Shown: positions 26,223-33,333 of the stretch, in pieces
Layout of the letters: the number at the start of each line of letters is the position of its first letter
How positions within the stretch are numbered: position 1 is the first letter of the stretch
From: Methylocystis sp.
Lineage (GTDB): Bacteria > Pseudomonadota > Alphaproteobacteria > Rhizobiales > Beijerinckiaceae
DNA: 36,982 nucleotides
Assembly: GCA_024506175.1 (NCBI GenBank)
Contig: JAMBEQ010000062.1
Location: forward strand, 1 to 36,982
Direction: 5' to 3'
Translations under genes and position numbers: made by a program
Notes under the pieces: generated by a model
Seen by the model: the letters and a program-made list of their open reading frames with translations, nothing else
Told to the model about the DNA's origin: nothing
Database searches by the model: none

Positions 26223-26809
26223 TGCCGACCCTTTTGCGGCGCGCCGCCGAAGACGTCGAACTGCGCCTCGATTTCCGCTTCGATTTCTTGGGGCGCGCCC
26301 CACATCATCATCGCCTGGCTGCGGAGCGTGGCTGCTGTGATGATGAGGAGCGGCGGCTTGCCTTCGAGCGCGCGCGCCAGGGCATGTATGTTCTCGTAGA
26401 CGCCGGAGACATCGAGACGCGCGCCGACAAGCGTGACGCCCTGGAACGATTTTTCGGGCAGCATTTGAATCGATCTGACGGTGACTTGCGCGCCTTCGGA
26501 GATCGATTTGAGTCGGGCTTGTAAGTTGGCGCCGATCACGCCTTCGCTATCGCCGTCGAAAAGCTCGCCACGGCCATTTGTTTCTGCGACTTGCCGGGCA
26601 TAGTCCTGGATTTGCGCCTCATGCGCGACGACGGCCTCATAGCGCGCGAGCGTTTGGTGGCGCTGGGCGATCGCTTCCGCGCCATCCGCGACCATGCGGC
26701 GCGCGGGCTCGATGAAAATCAGGTAGATGAGCCCGAGCGCGAGAAGATTGACGCCGACGAACATCGCACGCTGGCCCGCCGCGCCGTGAAGCTGTTCCCT
26801 CCAGTTCAT
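26219..26809 (-). CDS. gspM: Type II secretion GspM-like protein
   Basis: 196 residues. A single N-terminal membrane segment (FVGVNLLALGLIYLIFIEPAR) is followed by a short coiled-coil stretch (QRHQTLARYEAVVAHEAQI) and a small ferredoxin-like periplasmic domain (SIQMLPEKSFQGVTLVGARLDVSGVYENIHALARALE). That is the layout of GspM/PilO proteins of the inner-membrane platform, partner of GspL. It overlaps both neighbours by 4 bases, so the three form one translational unit. Confidence 0.75.
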   Translation of the reverse strand: MNWREQLHGAAGQRAMFVGVNLLALGLIYLIFIEPARRMVADGAEAIAQRHQTLARYEAVVAHEAQIQDYARQVAETNGRGELFDGDSEGVIGANLQARLKSISEGAQVTVRSIQMLPEKSFQGVTLVGARLDVSGVYENIHALARALEGKPPLLIITAATLRSQAMMMWGAPQEIEAEIEAQFDVFGGAPQKGRQ

Positions 26810-27996
26810 CTCGCGGCCTTCTTTTCCAGCTTGGTTTGGAGGGAGAAGCCTTCGCGCTTTTCACGAGGGTCCGGCGTGATGGGCGCCGTCAAGCCGGCGT
26901 CGGCGAAGAGCGGTGATTTGTTGAAGAGCGCCGGCAGGCCCACGGCGGAATCGGCGAAGCCGACGATGTCGAGGGTCTTTTCATTCGGCTTGGGCTCGCT
27001 CAGTCGAAAATCCGTGACGTAAGCGCCGTTTGGCATGACGCGCGCGGTCTCTTCCCAGAGATCGGCAAAAAGCGGTCCATCGCGCCGGGCTGTTCGCAAT
27101 ATGCTCAGCAGGCGACTCTCCGATGAGGCGCGGTCGACGATCTGTCGGACCTTGGCGGCGCGCGCCGACATTTCCTGAATCTTGGCGTCGAGCTCTTCGT
27201 TTAGGGCCGCTTGCCGCCACAGCGTCGCGCCGACGCCGATCGCGGCGAAAAGCGCGATCGCGGCCGAGAAGCCGATCGCGACATTGCGAAAGAAATGCGA
27301 AACCGGCTCATTGCCGGCAAGCGCTATGACTGGCGCCTCTCCGGCCGCACGACGCAGTCCCGACGGTCTTACGAAGGAGATGTCTGTGGGCGCGAGCCCG
27401 GCGGCTTCGGCCGGGCCGTTGACGAAGTCGCGGCGCAATATCCACAGGCTCACACGCAGCTTCTCGGGCGCCGTCTCATGTTTTGCGGCTGTATAGCCAT
27501 AGACGACGTCGGCCAGCTTGAACGGGGTCTTGCGCTCTATCTCACCGACAAGCAGCTTGGGAAGGTTGCCCGAAGCGACGCCGGGAATGTCGAACCGGCG
27601 GACGAAGAAAGCGGAATTGTCGATTTCGACGCCGATTTTGACGGCCTTGCGGGCGATGCCCCGGCGCGCCAGCGCCTCCTCCAGGGAGGAGCTTGTGATT
27701 TCATCGGCCGTTAGGCGCCAGAGCGGCGCGCCACGCGCATCGACGCACCAGAGGTCTTGCGCGCCAGCTTTGAGAACAAGCTCCCGGTCGCCGCGGTCGG
27801 TGAGCCAGGCGATCGTCTCAGGCGAGAAGAGGCTGAAAAACTGTCGGCGATACCAGGCAAAAAAGCGCTCGGCCGCCCGCTTCAGCGACCCTTCGAAGAC
27901 ATCTCGCGTCCAGAACTCGCTCGACAAGGACAGAGACTCCGGAATGCGAAGCAAGGCAATCAGCGCGCCCATTGCGTCGAAATGGATTGGGCCCAT
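26806..27996 (-). CDS. gspL: Type II secretion GspL-like platform protein
   Basis: 396 residues. A cytoplasmic part (about 1-235) has an actin-like fold character (VKIGVEIDNSAFFVRRFDIPGVA); it is followed by a membrane segment (about 245-265, GFSAAIALFAAIGVGATLW), a coiled-coil stretch and a periplasmic PilN-like domain (about 320-385; NGAYVTDFRLSEP). This is the usual GspL plan, which recruits the GspE ATPase. It is followed directly by gspM with a 4-base overlap. A start at 27972 (MGALIALLRIPESL) is equally possible; neither has a clear ribosome site. Confidence 0.8.
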   Translation of the reverse strand: MGPIHFDAMGALIALLRIPESLSLSSEFWTRDVFEGSLKRAAERFFAWYRRQFFSLFSPETIAWLTDRGDRELVLKAGAQDLWCVDARGAPLWRLTADEITSSSLEEALARRGIARKAVKIGVEIDNSAFFVRRFDIPGVASGNLPKLLVGEIERKTPFKLADVVYGYTAAKHETAPEKLRVSLWILRRDFVNGPAEAAGLAPTDISFVRPSGLRRAAGEAPVIALAGNEPVSHFFRNVAIGFSAAIALFAAIGVGATLWRQAALNEELDAKIQEMSARAAKVRQIVDRASSESRLLSILRTARRDGPLFADLWEETARVMPNGAYVTDFRLSEPKPNEKTLDIVGFADSAVGLPALFNKSPLFADAGLTAPITPDPREKREGFSLQTKLEKKAAR

Positions 27997-28033
27997 TTGA
28001 TAGCCGCGCGGGTTCGCCGTTGCAATGCGCGGC

Positions 28034-28717
28034 CTATTGAACGAACGGCGCAGCCTTCAACCGCGCGCGGCGTTCCTCCACCGATTCCGAGGGAGACTCG
28101 TCGTTCGACGAGCCGACGATCACGCCGAGCCCCGAGGTCGTGAAGGTCGTAGGGCCGCCGAGAGGTTGCCGTTTCGAGAAGGGTTCGAAGTGGTCGGGAG
28201 CAAGGATCGCGGCGTTTTCCTTTGCCTGCGTCGTCTCCAAACGCCGCGTGTAACGTCGCGAGGTCGGGAAATAGGGGAACAGGCCGGCGGGCGTGTCGAC
28301 GGCAAGCGTCGGGACTGCGGCCGCTCCTGTCGGCGTGGTCACCATCTCCACGCCGAGCGCTACGGGCGTGAAGGCCACGGACATCTCCGACGGATCGCCG
28401 AAGGCCCCGCCATCCTCCGGCTCCGAGCGCGTCTCCGTACATAGGCGGAAGCGCTGTCGGCACGCGCCGATCGACGTGAATTTCGGCGCGAGGTCTTCTA
28501 GCTGCATCCGCGCATTGGCGAATGCGGCCGCGCATTCCTGGGCCGTGAATGCTTCTGAAGCGGCGCAGGCCTCGCGCGTGGCGAAAAACTGCGTTCTTCC
28601 TAACGCCGCCGCTTCGGCGAGGGGCGCCAAAAGCAGGGTGATCGAAAGGGCGGCGACAGCGGCTCCCCGCCGCGTGGCGTGGGGGGAGAAGAAGGAATTC
28701 GGTTGATCGCTCGGCAT
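28034..28717 (-). CDS. Exported DUF1190-like protein
   Basis: About 227 residues from the ATG at 28717. A hydrophobic segment (VAALSITLLLAPLAEAAA) marks a signal peptide or lipoprotein-free anchor. A cysteine pattern follows (FATREACAASEAFTAQECAAAFANA ... IGACRQRFRLC) with four Cys, like the DUF1190/YgiB family; the C-terminal half is Pro/Thr-rich and disordered. It is the first gene of the minus-strand arm, 37 bases before gspL, and so probably co-transcribed with gspL-gspM-gspC. It may be a substrate, pilotin-like or accessory factor of the secretion system; this is inferred from position only. Confidence 0.65.
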   Translation of the reverse strand: MPSDQPNSFFSPHATRRGAAVAALSITLLLAPLAEAAALGRTQFFATREACAASEAFTAQECAAAFANARMQLEDLAPKFTSIGACRQRFRLCTETRSEPEDGGAFGDPSEMSVAFTPVALGVEMVTTPTGAAAVPTLAVDTPAGLFPYFPTSRRYTRRLETTQAKENAAILAPDHFEPFSKRQPLGGPTTFTTSGLGVIVGSSNDESPSESVEERRARLKAAPFVQ

Positions 28718-28864
28718 GGGTGGTATGGCTCGACCGAGACTGTGACTGATACGGTGCAATTTACGCGCAAATGTGTCAATCCGTAGTCGACATTCGCGAT
28801 TTGGCGCGATTGCAAATTGCGAGCTATCGTTACCTCATCTTTTTGGTGCAGCGAAGGGTTGTCG
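28718..28864. promoter_or_regulatory. Divergent promoter region of the type II secretion locus
   Basis: 147 bases separate the divergent DUF1190-like gene and gspE. The middle is AT-richer than its surroundings (28757-28840; TTACGCGCAAATGTGTCAA and GCGATTTGGCGCGATTGCAA). Both arms must start here. No certain -35/-10 pair is assigned. Confidence 0.5.
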
Positions 28865-30607
28865 ATGACGGCGCAGACCGACGTTTCAGGGGAGGGGGCG
28901 GCGGGCTCCTGGCCGGATGCGAACAGCCCGCAATTCGCCGAGGCCTTCGGCGAGTTTATTCTGCGCGAGAAAGCCGTCGATGAGCTCTCCCTGCAGCGTT
29001 CGCTGCGCGCGGCGGCGCAGAGCGGGGAGCGGTTCGACCATGTGCTGACCAAGCTTGGGCTCGTTTCGGAGACGGATCTCTGCGCGCATCTCGCAAAATT
29101 TCTGGATATCCCCCAGCTCGAGCCGAGCGAGACCCCGCTGGAGCCGCTGCTGCGAGACGAGATTCCGGAAAAATTCCTCCACGCCAACCGGCTTTTGCCG
29201 CTAGCTGTCGAGGGGCGATGCCTTTGCCTAGCGGTCACGGATCCGCTCGATCTCGAGCCGGTGCAGGCTCTGGCTTATTCCACAGGCTATGAAATCGATC
29301 TTCGGCTGGCAACCCCCGCGCAGTTCGAGAAGGCCTGGTCCTCTCTCTATGGCGCGCGGCAGGACGGCGTCTCGCTCGTCGACAATGACGCGCGCGCCAA
29401 TGACGCGAGTGAATTCGACCTCCAGCGCCTGCGCGACATCGCCAATGAGGCGCCCGTCGTGCGGCGGGTCAACCAGATCATCGGCGACGCCATCGAGGCG
29501 CGCGCCTCGGATATTCATATCGAGCCCTCGCTCGAAGCCGTTCAGGTGCGCTACCGGATAGACGGCGCGCTGAGAACGGCCGAGACGCTGCCGCCGGGCC
29601 TCAAGGCGGCCATCGCATCGCGCATAAAGATCATGGCGCGCCTGGATATCGCCGAGCGCCGCCTGCCGCAGGATGGGCGCATAAAGCTCGCCATCCGCGG
29701 CGTGGACATCGATTTCCGCGTTTCAACCCTGCCCACGGCGCACGGCGAAAGCATCGTGCTGCGCATTCTCGACCGCAGCCAGATCGCGCTGGACTTCGAC
29801 AGGCTCGGCTTCGAGCCGAATACGACGGAGCAGTTGCGCAAAGTGATGCGCAACCCCAACGGCATCGTGCTCGTCACAGGTCCGACGGGCAGCGGCAAGA
29901 CGACGACGCTCTATACGGCGCTCAAGGAGCTGACGACGCCGGACGTGAAGGTCTTCACGGTCGAAGACCCGATCGAATATCAGCTCGCCGGCGTCAATCA
30001 GGTGCAGGTGCAGCCGGCAATCGGACTCGATTTTCCCAATACGCTGCGCGCCATTCTGCGTCAGGACCCTGACATCATCATGATCGGCGAGATTCGCGAC
30101 GCCGAGACGGCGAAGATCGCCATCCAGGCGTCGCTTACCGGCCATCTCGTCTTCTCGACGCTGCATACCAACAGCGCGGCCGCCTCGATCACGCGTCTCA
30201 TCGACATGGGCGTCGAAAATTACCTCATCGCGTCGACCGTGAAGGCGGTGTTGGCGCAACGTCTGGTGCGCCGCCTCTGCCAATGCAAGGCGCCGCTGGA
30301 GACCCGCGCGCAGGTCCGCGCGCAATTTGCGCAGGAGGTCTTCGCCAAAGGCCCCGACAAGCTCTCCTCGCCCAAGGGCTGCCCGCACTGCCGCAATCTA
30401 GGCTACTCGGGTCGGTCGACCATTGCAGAGCTTTTGATTATGAACGACCGCATGCAGCGTCTCGTCTGCGAGAGCGCGCCCGACGCCCAGCTCGAGACGG
30501 CCGCGCGCGAGGCGGGCATGACGACGATGTATCATTGCGGCATGGGCAAAGCCTGGCGCGGCGAAACCACGATCGAGGAAGTGGCGCGCGTCACACGGAT
30601 GGATTGA
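28865..30607 (+). CDS. gspE: Type II secretion system ATPase
   Basis: 580 residues. The N-terminal GspE/MshEN-like domain (about 20-165) is followed by the ATPase core: Walker A GPTGSGKTTTLY (339-350), an Asp box (VFTVEDPIEYQ), Walker B (DIIMIGEIRD) and a His box (TGHLVFSTLHTN). A zinc-binding module with CQC and CPHC lies near 455-515. The enzyme powers assembly of the pseudopilus and is recruited by GspL. GAAGGG about 6 bases upstream of the ATG at 28865 decides the start. First gene of the plus-strand arm; gspF follows after 5 bases. Confidence 0.95.
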   Translation: MTAQTDVSGEGAAGSWPDANSPQFAEAFGEFILREKAVDELSLQRSLRAAAQSGERFDHVLTKLGLVSETDLCAHLAKFLDIPQLEPSETPLEPLLRDEIPEKFLHANRLLPLAVEGRCLCLAVTDPLDLEPVQALAYSTGYEIDLRLATPAQFEKAWSSLYGARQDGVSLVDNDARANDASEFDLQRLRDIANEAPVVRRVNQIIGDAIEARASDIHIEPSLEAVQVRYRIDGALRTAETLPPGLKAAIASRIKIMARLDIAERRLPQDGRIKLAIRGVDIDFRVSTLPTAHGESIVLRILDRSQIALDFDRLGFEPNTTEQLRKVMRNPNGIVLVTGPTGSGKTTTLYTALKELTTPDVKVFTVEDPIEYQLAGVNQVQVQPAIGLDFPNTLRAILRQDPDIIMIGEIRDAETAKIAIQASLTGHLVFSTLHTNSAAASITRLIDMGVENYLIASTVKAVLAQRLVRRLCQCKAPLETRAQVRAQFAQEVFAKGPDKLSSPKGCPHCRNLGYSGRSTIAELLIMNDRMQRLVCESAPDAQLETAAREAGMTTMYHCGMGKAWRGETTIEEVARVTRMD

Positions 30608-30612
30608 CGCCC

Positions 30613-31833
30613 ATGCCGACCTTCAAATATCGCGCCTATAGCGGCTCGGGCGATCTGCTCGAAGGCGAGATCGAAGCCAAGAGCAGCGACGCGGCCGAAG
30701 AAGCGCTGTTCAGGCGCGGCCTCACGCCTTTCGAGACGCGCGAGGCCAAGGCGGGCGGCGCGGCGCGGCTGACGCAGATATCTTTTGGCAAGCGTGGGCC
30801 GAATGCGACGCAGATCGCCTCCTTCACGCGCGAATTTGCGACGCTCGAGCAGGCTGACGTCCCGCTGGATCAAAGCCTGCGCATTCTCTCGGCGCAAAGC
30901 CCGACGCCGGCGTTGCGAGAGCTGGCGCAGGAAATTCTTACGCGCATCGTTGACGGCGCCTCGCTCTCTGACGCCCTGTCGCGGCGGCCCGACGTTTTCG
31001 GCCAGGAATATGTCAACGTCGTGCGCGAGGGCGAGACCGTCGGCAAGGTCGGCCCCGCGCTTGCCGATCTCGCGGATATGCTGGAGCGCCGGCAAGAATT
31101 GCGCGCGCGCGTGCAAAGCGCGCTCATCTATCCCGCGCTGCTGATCACGCTCGCCATCATCTCGACGGGCGTCGTTCTCGGCACGCTCGTGCCCAGCATC
31201 GCGCCGATCTTCGCCGACAACGGCAAGGACATGCCGGCGGGCCTGCAATTCATCCTCGACGTCGAGGCCAATCTTGGAACCATAGCGCTTGTTCTCGCGA
31301 TTATGGGCGGCGCGATCGCGCTCTTCTACAAGATGGCGCAGTCGCGTCCGCCATGGCGGATTGCAATCGCCCGCTTCTATCTGCGCATTCCCGTCGCCGG
31401 CCCGCTGCTCGCGCAATTCGCGACGGCGCGTTTTTCGCGCACGCTTGGCTCGATGCTGAAGGCCGGCGTGCCGCTGCTTCAGGGATTGGAGAGCGCGCGC
31501 GTCGCCGTCACCAACGAATTCCTCAAACATGAGCTCGAAGCCGTAATCGACGCCGTGCGCGGCGGCGCGCATCTCAGCGGCTCACTTGCCGCCGTGCCGC
31601 ATCTGCCGCCCGTCGCGACGCAAATGATCACCATCGGCGAGGAGACGGCCCAGCTCGGCGACATGCTCTTGCGCGTCGCCGTCATGTTCGAGCGGGAGAC
31701 GCAACGCTCCATCGAAAGGGCGATGGGGCTTCTGACGCCCACGCTCACCATCTTTATCGCCGCAGCCGTCGGCGGCCTGATCATGACGGTTATGGACGCG
31801 GTGTTGAGCATCAACGATCTTGCGGTGAAATGA
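30613..31833 (+). CDS. gspF: Type II secretion inner-membrane platform protein
   Basis: 406 residues. It starts MPTFKYRAYSGSGDLLEGEIEA, the family's usual N-terminus, and has two GspF/PilC helical bundles (about 60-185 and 265-385) with membrane segments near 175-200 (LLITLAIISTGVVLGTLV), 220-240 and 380-400 (IFIAAAVGGLIMTVM). GspF is the polytopic core around which the pseudopilus is assembled. Its stop overlaps the gspH start by 4 bases. Confidence 0.95.
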   Translation: MPTFKYRAYSGSGDLLEGEIEAKSSDAAEEALFRRGLTPFETREAKAGGAARLTQISFGKRGPNATQIASFTREFATLEQADVPLDQSLRILSAQSPTPALRELAQEILTRIVDGASLSDALSRRPDVFGQEYVNVVREGETVGKVGPALADLADMLERRQELRARVQSALIYPALLITLAIISTGVVLGTLVPSIAPIFADNGKDMPAGLQFILDVEANLGTIALVLAIMGGAIALFYKMAQSRPPWRIAIARFYLRIPVAGPLLAQFATARFSRTLGSMLKAGVPLLQGLESARVAVTNEFLKHELEAVIDAVRGGAHLSGSLAAVPHLPPVATQMITIGEETAQLGDMLLRVAVMFERETQRSIERAMGLLTPTLTIFIAAAVGGLIMTVMDAVLSINDLAVK

Positions 31834-32294
31834 TGCGGCGCCGACGCAACCCGCCGCTCCGGCGCGCCGGATTCACCATGCTCGAGTCGCTCGTCGTGCT
31901 GTCTCTGGTCGCCCTTCTTGCGGGCATGTCCTCGCAACTGCTGCGTCCGCCCTCCGCCCACATGCGGCTCGAGGCGGCGACGCGCGGCTTCTGCGCGATG
32001 CTTCGCGCCACGCGCTCACGCGCCATCGCGACGAATGGCGAGACCGCGGTCGTCGTGGATCTCTTCGCCAAGACTTATGCGTCGCCTGTTGGCGGCGTCG
32101 GCAAGCTGCCTGCCGATGCGCAAATTACGCTCGACATCGCAAACACTCAGCGCGTCTCGGAGCGCAGCGGCGCGATCACATTCTTCCCCGACGGCGGCTC
32201 GACCGGCGGCGACATGATTTTGCAGACTCCCGAGGCGCGCGCGACGATCTCCGTGAACTGGCTCACCGGCGAGGCGCGATGCGCGCTCGGCTGA
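31830..32294 (+). CDS. gspH: Minor pseudopilin GspH
   Basis: 154 residues. The N-terminus carries a prepilin-peptidase site, RRAGFTMLESLVVLSLVA, with the conserved Glu at +5, followed by the hydrophobic spine helix. The remainder is a beta-rich GspH/FimT-like domain (ITFFPDGGSTGGDMIL). It forms part of the pseudopilus tip. The ATG at 31830 overlaps gspF by 4 bases; the next in-frame ATG is at 31833. It follows gspF directly, where the major pseudopilin GspG normally sits. Confidence 0.85.
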   Translation: MMRRRRNPPLRRAGFTMLESLVVLSLVALLAGMSSQLLRPPSAHMRLEAATRGFCAMLRATRSRAIATNGETAVVVDLFAKTYASPVGGVGKLPADAQITLDIANTQRVSERSGAITFFPDGGSTGGDMILQTPEARATISVNWLTGEARCALG

Positions 32295-32689
32295 AATCCA
32301 GGCTGGGGTTCTCCCTCATAGAATCGCTCACGGCTTTCGCCATTCTCGCCATGACTCTTTCGCAGCTCCTCGAAGGCGTCGGCGGCGGCGCGCGCAATGA
32401 GGCGCGCGCGGATTTTCTGTTTCGCGCGGCGCGTCAAGGCGCTTCGCATCTCGACACTCTGGGCGTCGAAGGGCCGCCGCCATTCGGCGAGACGAGCGGC
32501 CGATATTCCGACGGGCTCTATTGGTCCTTGTCCGTTACGCCGGGTCAGCGCGTTGTCGGCATCGGCGGCGCGCCGATCGCAACGAGCTTCCACGCGCGCC
32601 TCGTCATCACCAAGCCGTCAGGATTCGGCGAGGCCTTCACGCTCTCGGCGGTCAAGATAAGGGCCTATGATCAGCAGGCGTCGAAATGA
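32279..32689 (+). CDS. gspI: Minor pseudopilin GspI
   Basis: 136 residues. The prepilin-cleavage site is LGFSLIESLTAFAILAM with Glu at +5, followed by a helix and a small beta domain (DGLYWSLSVTPGQRVVG). The sequence, size and order after gspH fit GspI. It overlaps gspH by 16 bases. Confidence 0.82.
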   Translation: MRARLKSRLGFSLIESLTAFAILAMTLSQLLEGVGGGARNEARADFLFRAARQGASHLDTLGVEGPPPFGETSGRYSDGLYWSLSVTPGQRVVGIGGAPIATSFHARLVITKPSGFGEAFTLSAVKIRAYDQQASK

Positions 32690-33333
32690 AGCGGCGGGCG
32701 CCGGACGGCTTCACATTGCTCGAGCTTTTGCTGGCGGTCAGCATCCTCTCGCTGATCACGGCCTCCATCATGGGCGGCATCCATCTTGGGCGGCGCGCCT
32801 GGGAATCGAGCCGCGCGAGTGAGACTCTCGACGAGGCCGAATCAGCGATACGCGCGACCGTGGGCCTAGTGAGCAAAGCCTATCTGCCGGCGGCAAATCT
32901 GGCGCTGGATCTCATGACCCAGCCCACCGGCCCCTTCCGCGGCGCACTGGACTCTTGCCGTTTCGTCGCGCTCAGCGAGGGCGGGGGACAGTGGGGCGGA
33001 TTGATCTTGACGGAAATCGGGGTCGATAACGGCCCCGAGGGAAGAGAGCTGGCAGTCTGGACCAAGCCCTATCGTCCGAAGGAAGGCCTGACGCCTACGC
33101 GCGGCCAAATGCGCAAGACGGTTATCCTGCGCGATCTCGCTCGGGTGCAGTTTTCCTTTTTCGGCAAGCAGCAACAGGATGCGGCCCTTCCCCAACAGGG
33201 ACCGCTTCCAGCCTGGTCCGCCGATTGGAACAGCCGCATCGGCATGCCGATGCTCGTTTCCGTGAAGATCGCAGCCAATAGAATGGGGCGGGTGATCGAA
33301 TCTCAGGCGACCGTCGCGCTGCGCCAGCAGTGA
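32686..33333 (+). CDS. gspJ: Minor pseudopilin GspJ
   Basis: 215 residues. The prepilin site is DGFTLLELLLAVSILSLI with Glu at +5. A long alpha/beta domain follows (DSCRFVALSEGG, VQFSFFGKQQ, RIGMPMLVSVKIAANR), as in GspJ. It overlaps gspI by 4 bases. The last 31 bases overlap the 3' end of the convergent PAS-GGDEF-EAL gene, so no gspK follows. Confidence 0.85.
   Translation: MKRRAPDGFTLLELLLAVSILSLITASIMGGIHLGRRAWESSRASETLDEAESAIRATVGLVSKAYLPAANLALDLMTQPTGPFRGALDSCRFVALSEGGGQWGGLILTEIGVDNGPEGRELAVWTKPYRPKEGLTPTRGQMRKTVILRDLARVQFSFFGKQQQDAALPQQGPLPAWSADWNSRIGMPMLVSVKIAANRMGRVIESQATVALRQQ

Noticed and set aside
30532-31572. 346-codon minus-strand frame opposite gspF
   Set aside because: Shadow of gspF; composition (Arg/Ala/Glu-rich) and lack of a family match argue against it.
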